Notes under the pieces: model-generated
Databases searched by the model: none
The model's input: the letters and a program-made list of their open reading frames with translations, nothing else
What the model was told of the DNA's origin: nothing
Translations under genes and position numbers: made by a program
Source: Clostridium punense
Lineage (GTDB): Bacteria > Bacillota > Clostridia > Clostridiales > Clostridiaceae
Direction of reading: 5' to 3'
Length of the DNA stretch: 64,000 nt
NCBI RefSeq assembly: GCF_017874425.1
Contig: NZ_JAGGLL010000010.1
Location: 1 to 64,000 of the forward strand
Part shown: positions 26,220 to 36,041 of the stretch, in pieces
How positions within the stretch are numbered: position 1 is the first letter of the stretch
Layout: each line of letters starts with the position of its first letter

Positions 26220-27320
26220 TTAACTATTATTTTGTCTTGTTATATTCAGAAGAATTCCCACAAACATCATATTAATAGATAAGGATGTACCTCCATAGCT
26301 AATAAAGGGCAGTGGCACTCCAGTAACTGGCATTGAACCAGTTACAACGGCTATATTAATCAAGCTTTGTAATATTACAACCGCTGTTATGCCCGTTGCT
26401 AGAAGTGCTCCATAAACATCCTTTGCCTTTGAAGCAGCCATAATTCCTCTCCATAAGAAGATAATAAAAAGCACTACAATAAACATACATCCAATAAAGC
26501 CTAATTCTTCACCAATAACAGAGAATATAAAATCATTGTGGGGTTCTGGTATATAAAAACACTTTTGTCTAGATTGTCCTATACCCACTCCAGTAAGTCC
26601 TCCTGAACCTAAAGCTAAAAGAGATTGTACTAACTGATAGCCTGTAACCTGAGAGTCTGACCAAGGATCTAGAAACCCTGTAATTCTCTTCATTCTGTAA
26701 GGTTCAAACCATATTGCCAGTCCAACAAGTCCTAATAGCCCTAATCCCATTTCCGCAATATATGAAAACTTAGTGCCTCCTATGAAAAGCATAGCTACAG
26801 TAACTAACATTATAACCGTAGCAATACTAAGGTTTTTCTCAAGTATTACCATTCCAGCAAAGAATCCTGCAAATGCAAGATGTGGTATTACACCCTTTAT
26901 AAATAATTTAATTCTCTCACCCTTAGCTTCGATACTTTTTGCCACGTATAAAACTACAACGTACTTTGTCAACTCAGAGGGCTGAAAGGATAGTGGTCCT
27001 AATTTTATCCATCTTTGCGCTCCATTGACAGGTGGAAATACAAACACTAAACATAGTGCTATAAAAGTAAATATAATTAGAATTCTTGTATATTTCTTTA
27101 GTTTATGATAATCAGTATTTAGTGTGAAGAACATAGCTACCATACCAACACAAGCTGCAAACAATTGCCTCCAAAGAAAGTATTCTGGATCTTCATATCT
27201 AAAGGCTGCAAAATATGAACTAGCACTATAAACCATGACAACTCCTACGGTAACTAGCATTAAAATAGTAGCAAAAAGAATAAAATCAACTTCTCCCAAC
27301 TTCATTTTGGGTTTCTTCAT
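26220..27320 (-). CDS. spoVE: SEDS-family peptidoglycan polymerase SpoVE/FtsW
   Basis: 366 residues with about ten membrane helices. The SEDS signatures are seen: YSASSYFAA near the N-terminus, NGAQRWIKLGPLSFQPSEL, DPWSDSQVTGYQLVQSLLALGSGG with the conserved Asp, and SYGGTSL. The enzyme polymerises lipid II glycan strands with its partner PBP (here SpoVD). Its place after mraY in the dcw cluster fits SpoVE or FtsW; sequence alone does not choose. GGGGG before the ATG. Confidence 0.9.
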   Translation of the reverse strand: MKKPKMKLGEVDFILFATILMLVTVGVVMVYSASSYFAAFRYEDPEYFLWRQLFAACVGMVAMFFTLNTDYHKLKKYTRILIIFTFIALCLVFVFPPVNGAQRWIKLGPLSFQPSELTKYVVVLYVAKSIEAKGERIKLFIKGVIPHLAFAGFFAGMVILEKNLSIATVIMLVTVAMLFIGGTKFSYIAEMGLGLLGLVGLAIWFEPYRMKRITGFLDPWSDSQVTGYQLVQSLLALGSGGLTGVGIGQSRQKCFYIPEPHNDFIFSVIGEELGFIGCMFIVVLFIIFLWRGIMAASKAKDVYGALLATGITAVVILQSLINIAVVTGSMPVTGVPLPFISYGGTSLSINMMFVGILLNITRQNNS

Positions 27321-27341
27321 ATTTAATCCCCCTATTGTATT

Positions 27342-28298
27342 TTAATGTGTTATTGATAAAAAACCTATCAAACATAACACTACTGTAATGATTGAAAATA
27401 CTGCTACAATCTTGCTTTCATGCCATCCACTAAGTTCAAAATGATGATGAAGAGGACTCATTTTGAATACTCTTTTTCCAGTAAGCTTAAAGGAAATTAC
27501 TTGTATTATTACAGATAGAGTTTCTATAACATATATTCCACCAACAATTATAACAAGTAGTTCTAATTTTAAAATCATGGCAATGGCAGCTATAGCACCA
27601 CCTAAGGCTAGAGAACCAGTATCTCCCATAAATATTTGCGCTGGATAGGAATTATATCTTAGAAAGCCCAAAAGAGAACCAGCTAAAATTCCACAGAAGA
27701 TAGCTAAAGTATAGTAACCCATGCCAAAGCTTACAAGTGCAAAGAAGGTCATAACAAGCAATGTAATAGAACTTGCTAATCCATCAAGACCATCAGTAAG
27801 ATTAACTGCATTAGTAGTTGCTGCAAAGTAAACTATTATACAAGGTATAAAGAATACTCCTAAGTCAAAGGTATTTGCTGTAAAGAATGGTATCATGATG
27901 TCTGTACCAATTTTCCTAGTTGCATAATACCCTAAAAATCCTGAAGCAAGAACTATCAGAATCATCTTTTGATAACTTTTTAGTCCCTCGTTTTTCTTTT
28001 TGATGATTTTAAGTGCATCATCTATAAGTCCAATTATTCCAAACGCAACTAAGGAATAAAGAGCTATCATAGCTTCATCCTTTGGATTTCTAACAATGAC
28101 AATCATTGTTAAGCAAGTAGCAATTATAAAAATTATTCCTCCCATTGTTGGAGTTCCTTGCTTTTTCTTATGACTTTCTGGTCCTTCATCTCTAATGTTT
28201 TGACCAAATTTAAACTTATGAAGCATTGGAATAAGAAATGGAGCTATTAAAAGTGCTACTAAAAAAGCAACTAGCACAGAATATACAACTTTACTCAT
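27342..28298 (-). CDS. mraY: Phospho-N-acetylmuramoyl-pentapeptide transferase
   Basis: 318 residues, ten membrane helices. Makes lipid I from UDP-MurNAc-pentapeptide and undecaprenyl phosphate. Signatures: [15 protein letters not shown] with the Asp pair, [27 protein letters not shown] and the HHHFE motif. ATG 28298 is preceded by GGGAGGGG; a frame from 28352 overlaps murF without a ribosome site. Confidence 0.97.
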   Translation of the reverse strand: MSKVVYSVLVAFLVALLIAPFLIPMLHKFKFGQNIRDEGPESHKKKQGTPTMGGIIFIIATCLTMIVIVRNPKDEAMIALYSLVAFGIIGLIDDALKIIKKKNEGLKSYQKMILIVLASGFLGYYATRKIGTDIMIPFFTANTFDLGVFFIPCIIVYFAATTNAVNLTDGLDGLASSITLLVMTFFALVSFGMGYYTLAIFCGILAGSLLGFLRYNSYPAQIFMGDTGSLALGGAIAAIAMILKLELLVIIVGGIYVIETLSVIIQVISFKLTGKRVFKMSPLHHHFELSGWHESKIVAVFSIITVVLCLIGFLSITH

Positions 28299-28311
28299 AC
28301 TATACCCCTCC

Positions 28312-29688
28312 CTAAACAGTTGTCTTTTGTATACCACTAACAATACTTTCAAATTTCATAGTTCTTGATGCCTTTACCAAAATAACATCTCCTTCTTTTA
28401 TAGTGGTTGATAAATAACTTAATAATTCTTCCCCAGTATGGAAGGTGAAAATACTTTCGTCTCCATATCCAGTCCTAAAGGCATCGTTAAATTCCCCCGC
28501 TGTAAGTAGTAAATCTACATTGGACTTTCTAGCATAACTTCCAACTCTCATATGAGCATTAAAAGCCTCATGTCCTAATTCCTTCATTGTACCAAGAACC
28601 GCAATTTTTCTCTTGCCTTCATAGTTTTTAAGTACATCTAAGGCAGCTTCCATAGAATCTGGACTTGCATTATAGGCATCATTAATAATTATATACTTGC
28701 CACAGTTAACAATGTCTAATCTCATAGAAGTAAATTCTAAAGACTCAATTCCCTTAGAAATTTCTTCGTAAGTTACCCCTAGTTCTCTAGCTGCTGCAAT
28801 AGCAAGTAAGGAATTTAACACATTATGCATTCCTGGAATTCCCACTTCAATTGGATTTTCTACTTCTTTTCCCCCTTCAACAACATTAAATTTTATATGG
28901 TCATTATTTATAATTATTCTGCTAGCTGTAAAATTATAATCATTTTCTAATCCAATTTTTATAATTTTATAATTGTCTGAAGTTAAACTTTGGAGCATGT
29001 CATTATCACCATTTATAATCAGCTTATTATCTCTTCCAAAGAATGAGGTAATCTCCATTTTTGCCTTCAAAATATTTTCCCTAGATTTTAAATTTTCTAT
29101 ATGAGAAAGGCCAATATTTGTTATTATTCCAAGGTCCGGTCTTGCAACTTTTGCAAGCCTTTCAATTTCTCCAAGATTGCTCATTCCCATTTCTAATATT
29201 GCTATATCATAGCTATTATCAAGAGAAAATACCATAAGTGGTAAGCCTACCTCATTATTAAAATTTCCTTTTGTTTTAAAAACCTTATATTTGGGACTTA
29301 AAACTGCAGCAACTAAATCTTTAGTAGAGGTTTTCCCAGTAGACCCAGTAATGCCTATAACTTTTATATTTAGTGTTCTTCTATAATATTCCGCTAAATC
29401 TAAAAGAGCTGTTCTAGTATCTTCTACCAATATAATAGCTACATTCTCATTAAAATCCTTTAAATTTAAATCTTCCCTGTGAATTATACAAAGAGCTGCA
29501 CCTGCTTCTATTGCTTTGTCTAGATAACTATGACCATCAAAATTCTCTCCAGCTAAAGCAAAAAATATATCTCCAGGAGTTACTTTTCTACTATCTATTG
29601 AAACTTTATCAAATTCTATAGTTTTCCCCGGTTTTAATATCTTTCCTTTGACTCCTTCAACTATTTGATCTAACGTTATTTTTTCCAT
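28312..29688 (-). CDS. murF: UDP-N-acetylmuramoyl-tripeptide-D-alanyl-D-alanine ligase
   Basis: 458 residues. Adds D-Ala-D-Ala to UDP-MurNAc-tripeptide. N-terminal Mur ligase domain with [19 protein letters not shown] loop [13 protein letters not shown] (about 112-124), catalytic EMGMS, central [12 protein letters not shown], and [11 protein letters not shown]. It follows murE by a single base; GGAG precedes the ATG. Confidence 0.96.
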   Translation of the reverse strand: MEKITLDQIVEGVKGKILKPGKTIEFDKVSIDSRKVTPGDIFFALAGENFDGHSYLDKAIEAGAALCIIHREDLNLKDFNENVAIILVEDTRTALLDLAEYYRRTLNIKVIGITGSTGKTSTKDLVAAVLSPKYKVFKTKGNFNNEVGLPLMVFSLDNSYDIAILEMGMSNLGEIERLAKVARPDLGIITNIGLSHIENLKSRENILKAKMEITSFFGRDNKLIINGDNDMLQSLTSDNYKIIKIGLENDYNFTASRIIINNDHIKFNVVEGGKEVENPIEVGIPGMHNVLNSLLAIAAARELGVTYEEISKGIESLEFTSMRLDIVNCGKYIIINDAYNASPDSMEAALDVLKNYEGKRKIAVLGTMKELGHEAFNAHMRVGSYARKSNVDLLLTAGEFNDAFRTGYGDESIFTFHTGEELLSYLSTTIKEGDVILVKASRTMKFESIVSGIQKTTV

Positions 29689-31137
29689 CTATAACTCCAG
29701 CTCCTTTATAATCTCTGCTACAACTTTTCTTTCATCAAAGTCTATAGTTTTATCTTTAAGTATTTGGTAGGTTTCATGTCCTTTTCCAGCAATAACGATA
29801 ATATCTCCGTTAGCTGCTATGCACATAGCTCTTTTTATGGCTTCTCTTCTATTCTCAATCATTTCATAATTATTCTTTTTCACTCCTGCCCTAATTTCCT
29901 CGATAATACTGAAAGGATCTTCAGTTCTAGGATTATCAGAGGTGATTATAGCAAAATCGCTTAATTCAGTACCAATTCCACCCATAATCGGTCTTTTAGT
30001 TCTATCTCTATCTCCACCACAGCCAAAGACACAAATAAGTCTTCCTGGAGTAAATTCTCTCACGTTTTTAAGTATGTTTTCTAAACTGTCTGGAGTATGG
30101 GAATAATCCACAATAACATCGAAATCTAAATGATTGTTTAAAGTAACAATTTCACATCTTCCTGGCACTGTAACTTTTTCAAGGGCATTTTTAATTGTAT
30201 ATAAATCCACCCCTTCATTTAAAGCAACTCCAATGCAACCAAGAGCATTATACACATTATATTTTCCTGGAATAGATAACTGAATTACTATCTCCTGGCC
30301 CTGATGATTTAAAGTAAATCCTATTCCCCTAGAGTGTAAGTTTAAATTATATGCTTTTAAGTCACTATCTTTTAATAGTGAATAGGTAGTTATATTTTCC
30401 TTTACCATTTCTACTAATCTTTTGCCATAAGTATCATCTATATTTATTATAGAATTTTTGCTCATTGAAAATAGTTTTGCTTTTGCATTAAAATAATTTT
30501 CAAAGGTTTTATGAAAATCTAAATGATCTTGTGTAAGATTTGTAAAAATTCCTTCTGCAAACTCTATTCCATAAACCCTATGTAGATCTAAAGAATGAGA
30601 GGATACTTCCATAACGCAGTAGTCTACTCCATTTTCCACCATTTCTTGAAATAATCCTTGTAGTTCTAAAGATTCTGGAGTAGTTTTATCCGTATGAATT
30701 TCTGTTTTACCAATATAGTTTGCTATAGTTCCAATTAAACCTACTTTATAACCTTTTTCCTCTAGTATAGCTTTAAGCATAAAAACTGAAGTAGTCTTAC
30801 CATTAGTTCCTGTAACTCCAATAATCTTCATTTTTCTGCTTGGATGACCATAGTAACTGGATGCTGCTAATGCTAAAGCTTTTCTACTATCTTCAACACT
30901 AATATAAGTTATTCCTTCTACATATTCTACAGACTTTTGTACTACTATAACCTTTGCTCCATTGTCAATGGCCTTGTTTATAAATTTATGTCCATCTACA
31001 TTAAACCCTTCTATAGCAAAAAATATGTCTCCTGATTTTACTTTTCTGCTATCATATTGAACAGAATTTATTTCAACATCGTCTAGTCCACTTAATATAT
31101 TATAATTTATATTTTCTAAAAGACTCTTAATCTCCAT
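29689..31137 (-). CDS. murE: UDP-N-acetylmuramoyl-L-alanyl-D-glutamate-2,6-diaminopimelate ligase
   Basis: 482 residues. Adds the third residue of the stem peptide. [16 protein letters not shown] in the N-domain, [15 protein letters not shown] (about 110-124), [27 protein letters not shown], and the selectivity motif [12 protein letters not shown], whose DNPR box is typical of diaminopimelate-adding enzymes. Agrees with the DapF gene in the same window. AAAGGAG before the ATG. Confidence 0.95.
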   Translation of the reverse strand: MEIKSLLENINYNILSGLDDVEINSVQYDSRKVKSGDIFFAIEGFNVDGHKFINKAIDNGAKVIVVQKSVEYVEGITYISVEDSRKALALAASSYYGHPSRKMKIIGVTGTNGKTTSVFMLKAILEEKGYKVGLIGTIANYIGKTEIHTDKTTPESLELQGLFQEMVENGVDYCVMEVSSHSLDLHRVYGIEFAEGIFTNLTQDHLDFHKTFENYFNAKAKLFSMSKNSIINIDDTYGKRLVEMVKENITTYSLLKDSDLKAYNLNLHSRGIGFTLNHQGQEIVIQLSIPGKYNVYNALGCIGVALNEGVDLYTIKNALEKVTVPGRCEIVTLNNHLDFDVIVDYSHTPDSLENILKNVREFTPGRLICVFGCGGDRDRTKRPIMGGIGTELSDFAIITSDNPRTEDPFSIIEEIRAGVKKNNYEMIENRREAIKRAMCIAANGDIIVIAGKGHETYQILKDKTIDFDERKVVAEIIKELEL

Positions 31138-31223
31138 TTTTTCACTCCTTTATATTTTTGTAAATAGTGATTGAATTTATATTATTATGAGCTTTCTATG
31201 TAATAAAAAATCTTGGCATACAA

Positions 31224-31273
31224 GGCAAATCCGGTAGCACAGCAAAGCTGCTGCAATCTACCGGTGATTTTCC
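31224..31273. other. GC-rich stem-loop between spoVD and murE
   Basis: CCGGTAG (31231-31237) pairs with CTACCGG (31258-31264), with a further AAAT/ATTT arm outside a two-base bulge and CAGC-AAA-GCTG inside. There is no U-run, so it is not a standard terminator. GC content is clearly above the surroundings. It may be an mRNA processing or stability element, or a remnant of another repeat. Confidence 0.55.
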
Positions 31274-31338
31274 TTTAACATATTATATTTATACACCAGA
31301 TTATTACAGTGTGCAATAACCTTTCGCTCAGCACTTTT

Positions 31339-33537
31339 CTAGTCCGCTAAAACCTGTAAATGACAAGTTATAACAGTACCCTTCTTAACTATCTGACCAG
31401 CTTCAATACTCTGACCACCCACAACTCCGTCTCCAACAAATTGTACTTTGAGTCCCAGGTTTTCTAAAAGTTTTCTTGCTGACTCTGGTGTAGTTCCCAT
31501 TAAGTCTGGTACACCTACAGTGCTATCTGTTTGTGACTGTTTACCGGTATAGAGAATTATCTCGCTTCCTTCTTTAACCATGTAACCTGGCTTTGGACTA
31601 ATATCTACTACATATTCTCCATCACCTTCTATTCTATAGCTAAGCCCAATATCCTTTAAAATTTTAGTTGCATCGGCTTTTTTCTGTCCTCTTATTTCAG
31701 ATATAACAACATCTTTCTTTAAGCTTTTCTGTACATCCTCTGAGTTTGCATCTGGCTTTAAAGCAAAATAGTTAAATATATCATTAAACAACACTTTTCC
31801 TACTGGTGCTGCTATTTGGCCAGCATAGTATAGAGATGGGTTAGGCTCATCTATGGAAATAAACACAGTTACCTTTGGATCATTAGCAGGAGCCATTCCT
31901 GCAAATGAAGAAATATATTTTCCTTGTGCATATCCTCCATTTACTGGATCCACCTTCTGAGCTGTACCAGTTTTACCCGCTATATGATAACCTGGAATAT
32001 GTGCTTTTGATGCCCCACCAGTTGCAACTGTAGCTTCTAAATGTTTTCTCATTCTTTCCATAGTTTCTGACTTTATCTCAGATCTTTTATTGTAATTTGA
32101 GAAGGTAGCGTCAATTACTCTGTTACTGTCATCATCATAATGTATAACTTCCTTCATTAGGTGAGGAGTGATTAAGGTTCCTCCATTGGCTATGCTATTA
32201 AAAGCTTGCATATATTGTATAGCAGAAACAGTATTACTCTGTCCAAAAGATATGGTTGCCAAATCTGTTACAGATATTTGCTCAGTTGGCTTTACTATCC
32301 CTCTTGCTTCTCCTGGCAAATCAATACCAGTTTTTTTACCAAAACCATATTTATATATATATTCATTTAATGCTTCCTTTTTCATCCTATCGGCAAGTAC
32401 CATAAACCCTACGTTACAAGAGTTTTTTATGATTCCTTCGAAGTCTAAAGGTCCATGGCCTGAAGTCTTCCAGCAGTGAATAGTTCTTCCACCAATAGTC
32501 AATCCGCCGCCACAATTAAAGGTTTCACCTTCTTTTAAAACCCCTTTTTCAATGGCAGCAGTAGCGGTTACAACCTTGAAAATTGACCCTGGCTCATAAG
32601 CATCACTTACAGCTCTATTTCTCCAGGTCTTCTGCGTATCTTCGTTACTAAGCCCTTCTGGCCATGGGTTATTTGGATCATAATCAGGCTTGTTTGCCAT
32701 AGCTAGTATCTCGCCAGTCTTAGGATCCATTACAATAACCGAAACCGCCTTAGCATCATTGTCTTTTAAAGCTTGTGAGGCCGCTTTCTCAGCAAAATAT
32801 TGTATATTTTCGTCAATGGTCAAAACTACATCTCTTCCATCAACTGGTTCTGTATACTCAGATATTTTATAAGGAAGGTCTTCACTTTTTTGATCTGTTT
32901 CAGCAATTTTTATACCTGGCACACCTGCAAGAAACTTGTTATATTGGAGTTCAATTCCTGTAAGCCCTTCTCCATCAGAGTTAGTGTGTCCTAATATATG
33001 AGCTGCAAAGCTTCCATTAGGATAGTATCTCTTAGTATCGGGTGAAATAACAAGTCCACGAAGAGACATTTCCTCAGAATATTTTTTAATTCCATCAGCT
33101 ATATCTTTTTCAATTCTTCTTTTTAAAATTGCTGCTCCTCTTGGTTTACCATTTGGAAGTGGTCTAGTTAATTTATCTAGTACCTCAGCAGGATCCATTT
33201 TTGCTATTTCTGCAATTTTAGGAGCTATAGTTTCCATTGTTATTTTTTGCTGTTCAATAGAATTCCTTAAGGCATTAAGATCTAAATCTACCCTATAAAC
33301 GTTAGCACTCACTGCTAACTCCTTTTCATTTCTATCTAGTATCCTACCACGTTTAGCATTAATCTTAACATCACTTGTCCATTGTTGAGTCGCTCTTGCC
33401 TTATATGTACCGCCTTCTACGAACATTATAAAAGTAATTCTTACAATAAGTCCAATAAAAATAGCGAATACTATCATAAGAGTATACAGCATTCTTTTTT
33501 TCATTATTACTTTGTCTCTAAATTCTTTTCTTGCCAC
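31339..33537 (-). CDS. spoVD: Class B penicillin-binding protein SpoVD/FtsI with two PASTA domains
   Basis: 732 residues. Cytoplasmic basic start, membrane helix (about 15-37), PBP dimerisation domain (about 55-230) and transpeptidase (about 265-600) with SxxK serine Ser318 in EPGSIFKVVT, SCN in KNSCNVGFM, and KTGTAQK. Two PASTA domains follow at about 605-668 and 672-732. It cross-links septal or spore peptidoglycan with a SEDS partner. PASTA domains point to SpoVD rather than a plain FtsI, but a vegetative role is also possible. The start is GTG 33537 behind GGGGGAG. Confidence 0.88.
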   Translation of the reverse strand: MARKEFRDKVIMKKRMLYTLMIVFAIFIGLIVRITFIMFVEGGTYKARATQQWTSDVKINAKRGRILDRNEKELAVSANVYRVDLDLNALRNSIEQQKITMETIAPKIAEIAKMDPAEVLDKLTRPLPNGKPRGAAILKRRIEKDIADGIKKYSEEMSLRGLVISPDTKRYYPNGSFAAHILGHTNSDGEGLTGIELQYNKFLAGVPGIKIAETDQKSEDLPYKISEYTEPVDGRDVVLTIDENIQYFAEKAASQALKDNDAKAVSVIVMDPKTGEILAMANKPDYDPNNPWPEGLSNEDTQKTWRNRAVSDAYEPGSIFKVVTATAAIEKGVLKEGETFNCGGGLTIGGRTIHCWKTSGHGPLDFEGIIKNSCNVGFMVLADRMKKEALNEYIYKYGFGKKTGIDLPGEARGIVKPTEQISVTDLATISFGQSNTVSAIQYMQAFNSIANGGTLITPHLMKEVIHYDDDSNRVIDATFSNYNKRSEIKSETMERMRKHLEATVATGGASKAHIPGYHIAGKTGTAQKVDPVNGGYAQGKYISSFAGMAPANDPKVTVFISIDEPNPSLYYAGQIAAPVGKVLFNDIFNYFALKPDANSEDVQKSLKKDVVISEIRGQKKADATKILKDIGLSYRIEGDGEYVVDISPKPGYMVKEGSEIILYTGKQSQTDSTVGVPDLMGTTPESARKLLENLGLKVQFVGDGVVGGQSIEAGQIVKKGTVITCHLQVLAD

Positions 33538-33557
33538 CTCTACTCCCCCACTAACTA

Positions 33558-33733
33558 AGGCATTTTCAAAAAATAAATTAGTCAGTATGTTTGTCTATTT
33601 TGAGTTATACTGCGTCAACAGAACCCTTAGATAGCTCTACTATCTGCGGAACCTGTTTCCTGGTCGCACAAGCTTGCTTGTGAACTCAAAATATCCTTCA
33701 CATCTTTGACTTGTTATTTATTTTCAAATACCT
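33558..33733 (-). repeat. Dispersed inverted-repeat element, copy B (176 bp)
   Basis: Same subfamily as copy A and in opposite orientation: its reverse complement carries the GAGTTCACAAGCAAGCTTG segment once and the TATTTTGAGTT/AACTCAAAATA inner arms. It begins 21 bases before the spoVD start and ends 4 bases past the ftsL stop, so it lies inside the rsmH-ftsL-spoVD transcript. Confidence 0.9.
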
Positions 33734-33737
33734 AAAA

Positions 33738-34220
33738 TTAAAATAAGAAACTTTTCAACTTATCAAGGAACTTCCTTGATGCACTTTCTATATTTTTTTC
33801 TTCATGGGGTAATTCAATTGATTTTAAATTACAGTATACTGCACTGCCTGCAACTGGTGTTATCATTTTTAGTTCCTTTGTAGCCACCTCTTCAATATAA
33901 CTTATATTGTTATACTTTAATAATTGAACTTTTAAACCTTCATTTTCTTCAGCGAGGTCACTAATTTGATTATTAATATTTATAAGTTCTTTTTGAGTTG
34001 AATAAATGGAACTATATCTAAAAAGTATTGTAAAAGCAATAACAAATGATGAGGCTAAAGTTCCTGCAAACTTCATGGCCTTTAGTAATCTTTGTCTATT
34101 TTCTTCTGAATTGCTTTTAACCTTTTTCTTAACTTTTATTTTTTCTTTAGGTAGAGCAGTTGTTTTAGGTGCTAATACCGTATTTCCATGTATTGAATTA
34201 CTCTCATTCTCTATTAACAT
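33738..34220 (-). CDS. ftsL: FtsL-like septum protein
   Basis: 160 residues. A long basic cytoplasmic part (about 1-50, KIKVKKKVKSN), one membrane helix (about 52-72) and a short coiled coil (LININNQISDLAEENEGLKV, about 78-100). FtsL forms a trimer with FtsB/DivIC and FtsQ that activates the septal synthases. Position between rsmH and the PBP gene is the classic ftsL locus. Sequence of the family is poorly conserved, so identity rests on topology and locus. Confidence 0.82.
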   Translation of the reverse strand: MLIENESNSIHGNTVLAPKTTALPKEKIKVKKKVKSNSEENRQRLLKAMKFAGTLASSFVIAFTILFRYSSIYSTQKELININNQISDLAEENEGLKVQLLKYNNISYIEEVATKELKMITPVAGSAVYCNLKSIELPHEEKNIESASRKFLDKLKSFLF

Positions 34221-34247
34221 TTTACGACCCCCATATCGTTTTTAGAA

Positions 34248-35180
34248 CTAAATTTTCTCTGCAATTCTTAGCTTTGCACTTTTACTTCTTGAATTGTACT
34301 TTAATTCTTCTTCTGAAGCCTCTATAGGCTTTCTATTTATGAGCTTTATTATAGGTGTTTTATTACAAACGCACATAGGTAGCTCTTTAGGACATTTACA
34401 TGGATCATGCAAGTCCCTAAACTTATTTTTCACAATCCTATCCTCAAGGGAATGGAATGTAATAATAGCCATTCTTCCACCTAAGCTCAGAGCTTCTACT
34501 CCATCAGTTATGGCTCTATCTAAAATATGTAGTTCTTTATTAACTTCAATCCTAATTGCTTGAAAAGTTCTTTTAGCTGGATGTCCTCCCTCTTGCCTAA
34601 ACTTTGCAGGAATTGAAGCTTTAATTATATCTACTAAATCAAAGGTAGTTTCTATAGGCTTTTTCTTTCTCCTGTCCACAATAATTGTAGCAATTTTCTT
34701 AGCAAACTTTTCTTCACCAAAGCTTTTTATCACATCATAAAGTTCTTCTTGGCTGTATTCGTTTACCACATTATAAGCAGAAAAAGGAGAATTTCTGTTC
34801 ATTCTCATGTCTAAAGGAGCATCCTGCATATAGCTAAAACCACGTTCTCCTTCATCTAGCTGGTAAGAAGAAACTCCTAAATCCATTAGTATACCATCTA
34901 CCTTTTTTATGTTAAGTTCTTCTAGTATTTCTTTGATATTATAAAAATTATCATGCACAAAGGTTACATTGTTATAATCTTTTAGTCTTTCTTTAGCTGC
35001 ATTTAGTGCATCTTCATCTTGATCAATACCAATTAATCTGCCTTTTGAGGATAAATTCTTTAAAATCTCTAAAGAATGTCCTGCACCACCTAAGGTACAA
35101 TCTACATATATACCATCGGGCTTAATATTTAAACCTTCTATACATTCCTGAAGCATTACAGAAATATGTTTAAACTCCAT
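34248..35180 (-). CDS. rsmH: 16S rRNA (cytosine1402-N4)-methyltransferase
   Basis: 310 residues. Modifies C1402 of 16S rRNA. Motifs: [23 protein letters not shown] (SAM loop, about 28-37), [43 protein letters not shown] and [12 protein letters not shown]. First gene of the division cluster. Ribosome site GAAGGAG. No mraZ precedes it. Confidence 0.97.
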   Translation of the reverse strand: MEFKHISVMLQECIEGLNIKPDGIYVDCTLGGAGHSLEILKNLSSKGRLIGIDQDEDALNAAKERLKDYNNVTFVHDNFYNIKEILEELNIKKVDGILMDLGVSSYQLDEGERGFSYMQDAPLDMRMNRNSPFSAYNVVNEYSQEELYDVIKSFGEEKFAKKIATIIVDRRKKKPIETTFDLVDIIKASIPAKFRQEGGHPAKRTFQAIRIEVNKELHILDRAITDGVEALSLGGRMAIITFHSLEDRIVKNKFRDLHDPCKCPKELPMCVCNKTPIIKLINRKPIEASEEELKYNSRSKSAKLRIAEKI

Positions 35181-35519
35181 TTACATCTTCTCCTTCTACG
35201 AATAGTTCTGTGTATATTTTTACCATCTTTACAATTTTATTTCATAATTTTAAAAATAAATGCATATAGGCTACTTACCTATCATATTATTCTATGCTTA
35301 CCTAAAAATTCCTTCAAAAAGGTGAAGGAATTATTGCTTTTTTTTGTGATTTTATAATTTATTTTTCAACAGCTTTTTTATTTACAAATACTGTAAAATG
35401 CTGTAATTGGATGGGTTATATTATTACACCTTATTTTAAATAATAAACCCCTTTTTTGCAATTTTCCATTCATTTATAATTAAATCATAATAAAATTAAA
35501 ATTTCCATAACCTTTACTA
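35181..35519. other. rsmH leader region
   Basis: AT-rich region holding a bidirectional terminator-like hairpin at 35305-35334. No ORF is credible; a 63-codon plus-strand frame is rejected because it spans this hairpin and lacks a ribosome site. A promoter for rsmH should be here on the minus strand but none reads clearly. Confidence 0.4.
35305..35334. terminator. Terminator-like hairpin upstream of rsmH
   Basis: AATTCCTTCA (35307-35316) pairs with TGAAGGAATT (35323-35332). T-runs follow in both directions: TTTTT on minus, and T8 on plus after ATTGC. No known gene ends here, so it may close a short leader or small RNA. Confidence 0.65.
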
Positions 35520-35679
35520 AGGCATCTTCAAAAACTAAATAAGTCAATCTGCTAGTCTATTTCGCGCTATACTTCGTCAACAGAACCCTTTGATAGCCCC
35601 ACTATCTGCGGAACCTATTTCCTTGTCTATCACAAAATAGCCTTCACATCTTTGACTTGTTATCTATTTACAGATGCCT
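35520..35679 (-). repeat. Dispersed inverted-repeat element, copy C (160 bp)
   Basis: Standard-length copy in the same orientation as copy B, AGGCATCTTCAAAAACTAAA to GATGCCT. It lacks the 26-base GAGTTCACAAGCAAGCTT segment. The arms CTATTTCGCG and CACAAAATAG still pair, using two G-U type pairs. It lies in the gap between divergent rsmH and ychF, 4 bases before the ychF promoter. Confidence 0.88.
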
Positions 35680-35683
35680 AATA

Positions 35684-35712
35684 TTGAAATATATTTATTT
35701 GTAGAGTATAAT
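35684..35712 (+). promoter_or_regulatory. Sigma-A promoter of ychF
   Basis: TTGAAA and TATAAT are separated by exactly 17 bases, immediately right of repeat copy C. The predicted transcript would carry about 320 bases of leader before the ychF ATG. Confidence 0.65.
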
Positions 35713-35770
35713 TTAAAAGAATTATTTAGAAAAATATAAATATGTAAAGAATAATGTTATTTACTCATAA

Positions 35771-35808
35771 TATGTTGTTTAAAGACTTATATGTTGTTTA
35801 AAGACTTA
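35771..35808 (+). repeat. 19-bp tandem duplication in the ychF leader
   Basis: TATGTTGTTTAAAGACTTA occurs twice without a gap. It lies in the predicted 5' leader. No function is evident. Confidence 0.85.
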
Positions 35809-36041
35809 AAGAATGAAAATATGTTTTATTAATCTTTAAAAGGTCTTAAGGCATCTATTGTAACACTAATGTGTGAGTTAATTCTTAACTTTGATTCTCA
35901 ATAACATAGGCTCTTAAGGTGAAAATTTATTATATTCATCTTCTAAAGGCCTTAAGGTAGCAAAGATTGGTATTATATGTATTCTAAGCCTTATCTTTGT
36001 TCTCCTATATCTTGTATTATCTTTGAAAGGAAAGAAAATTT

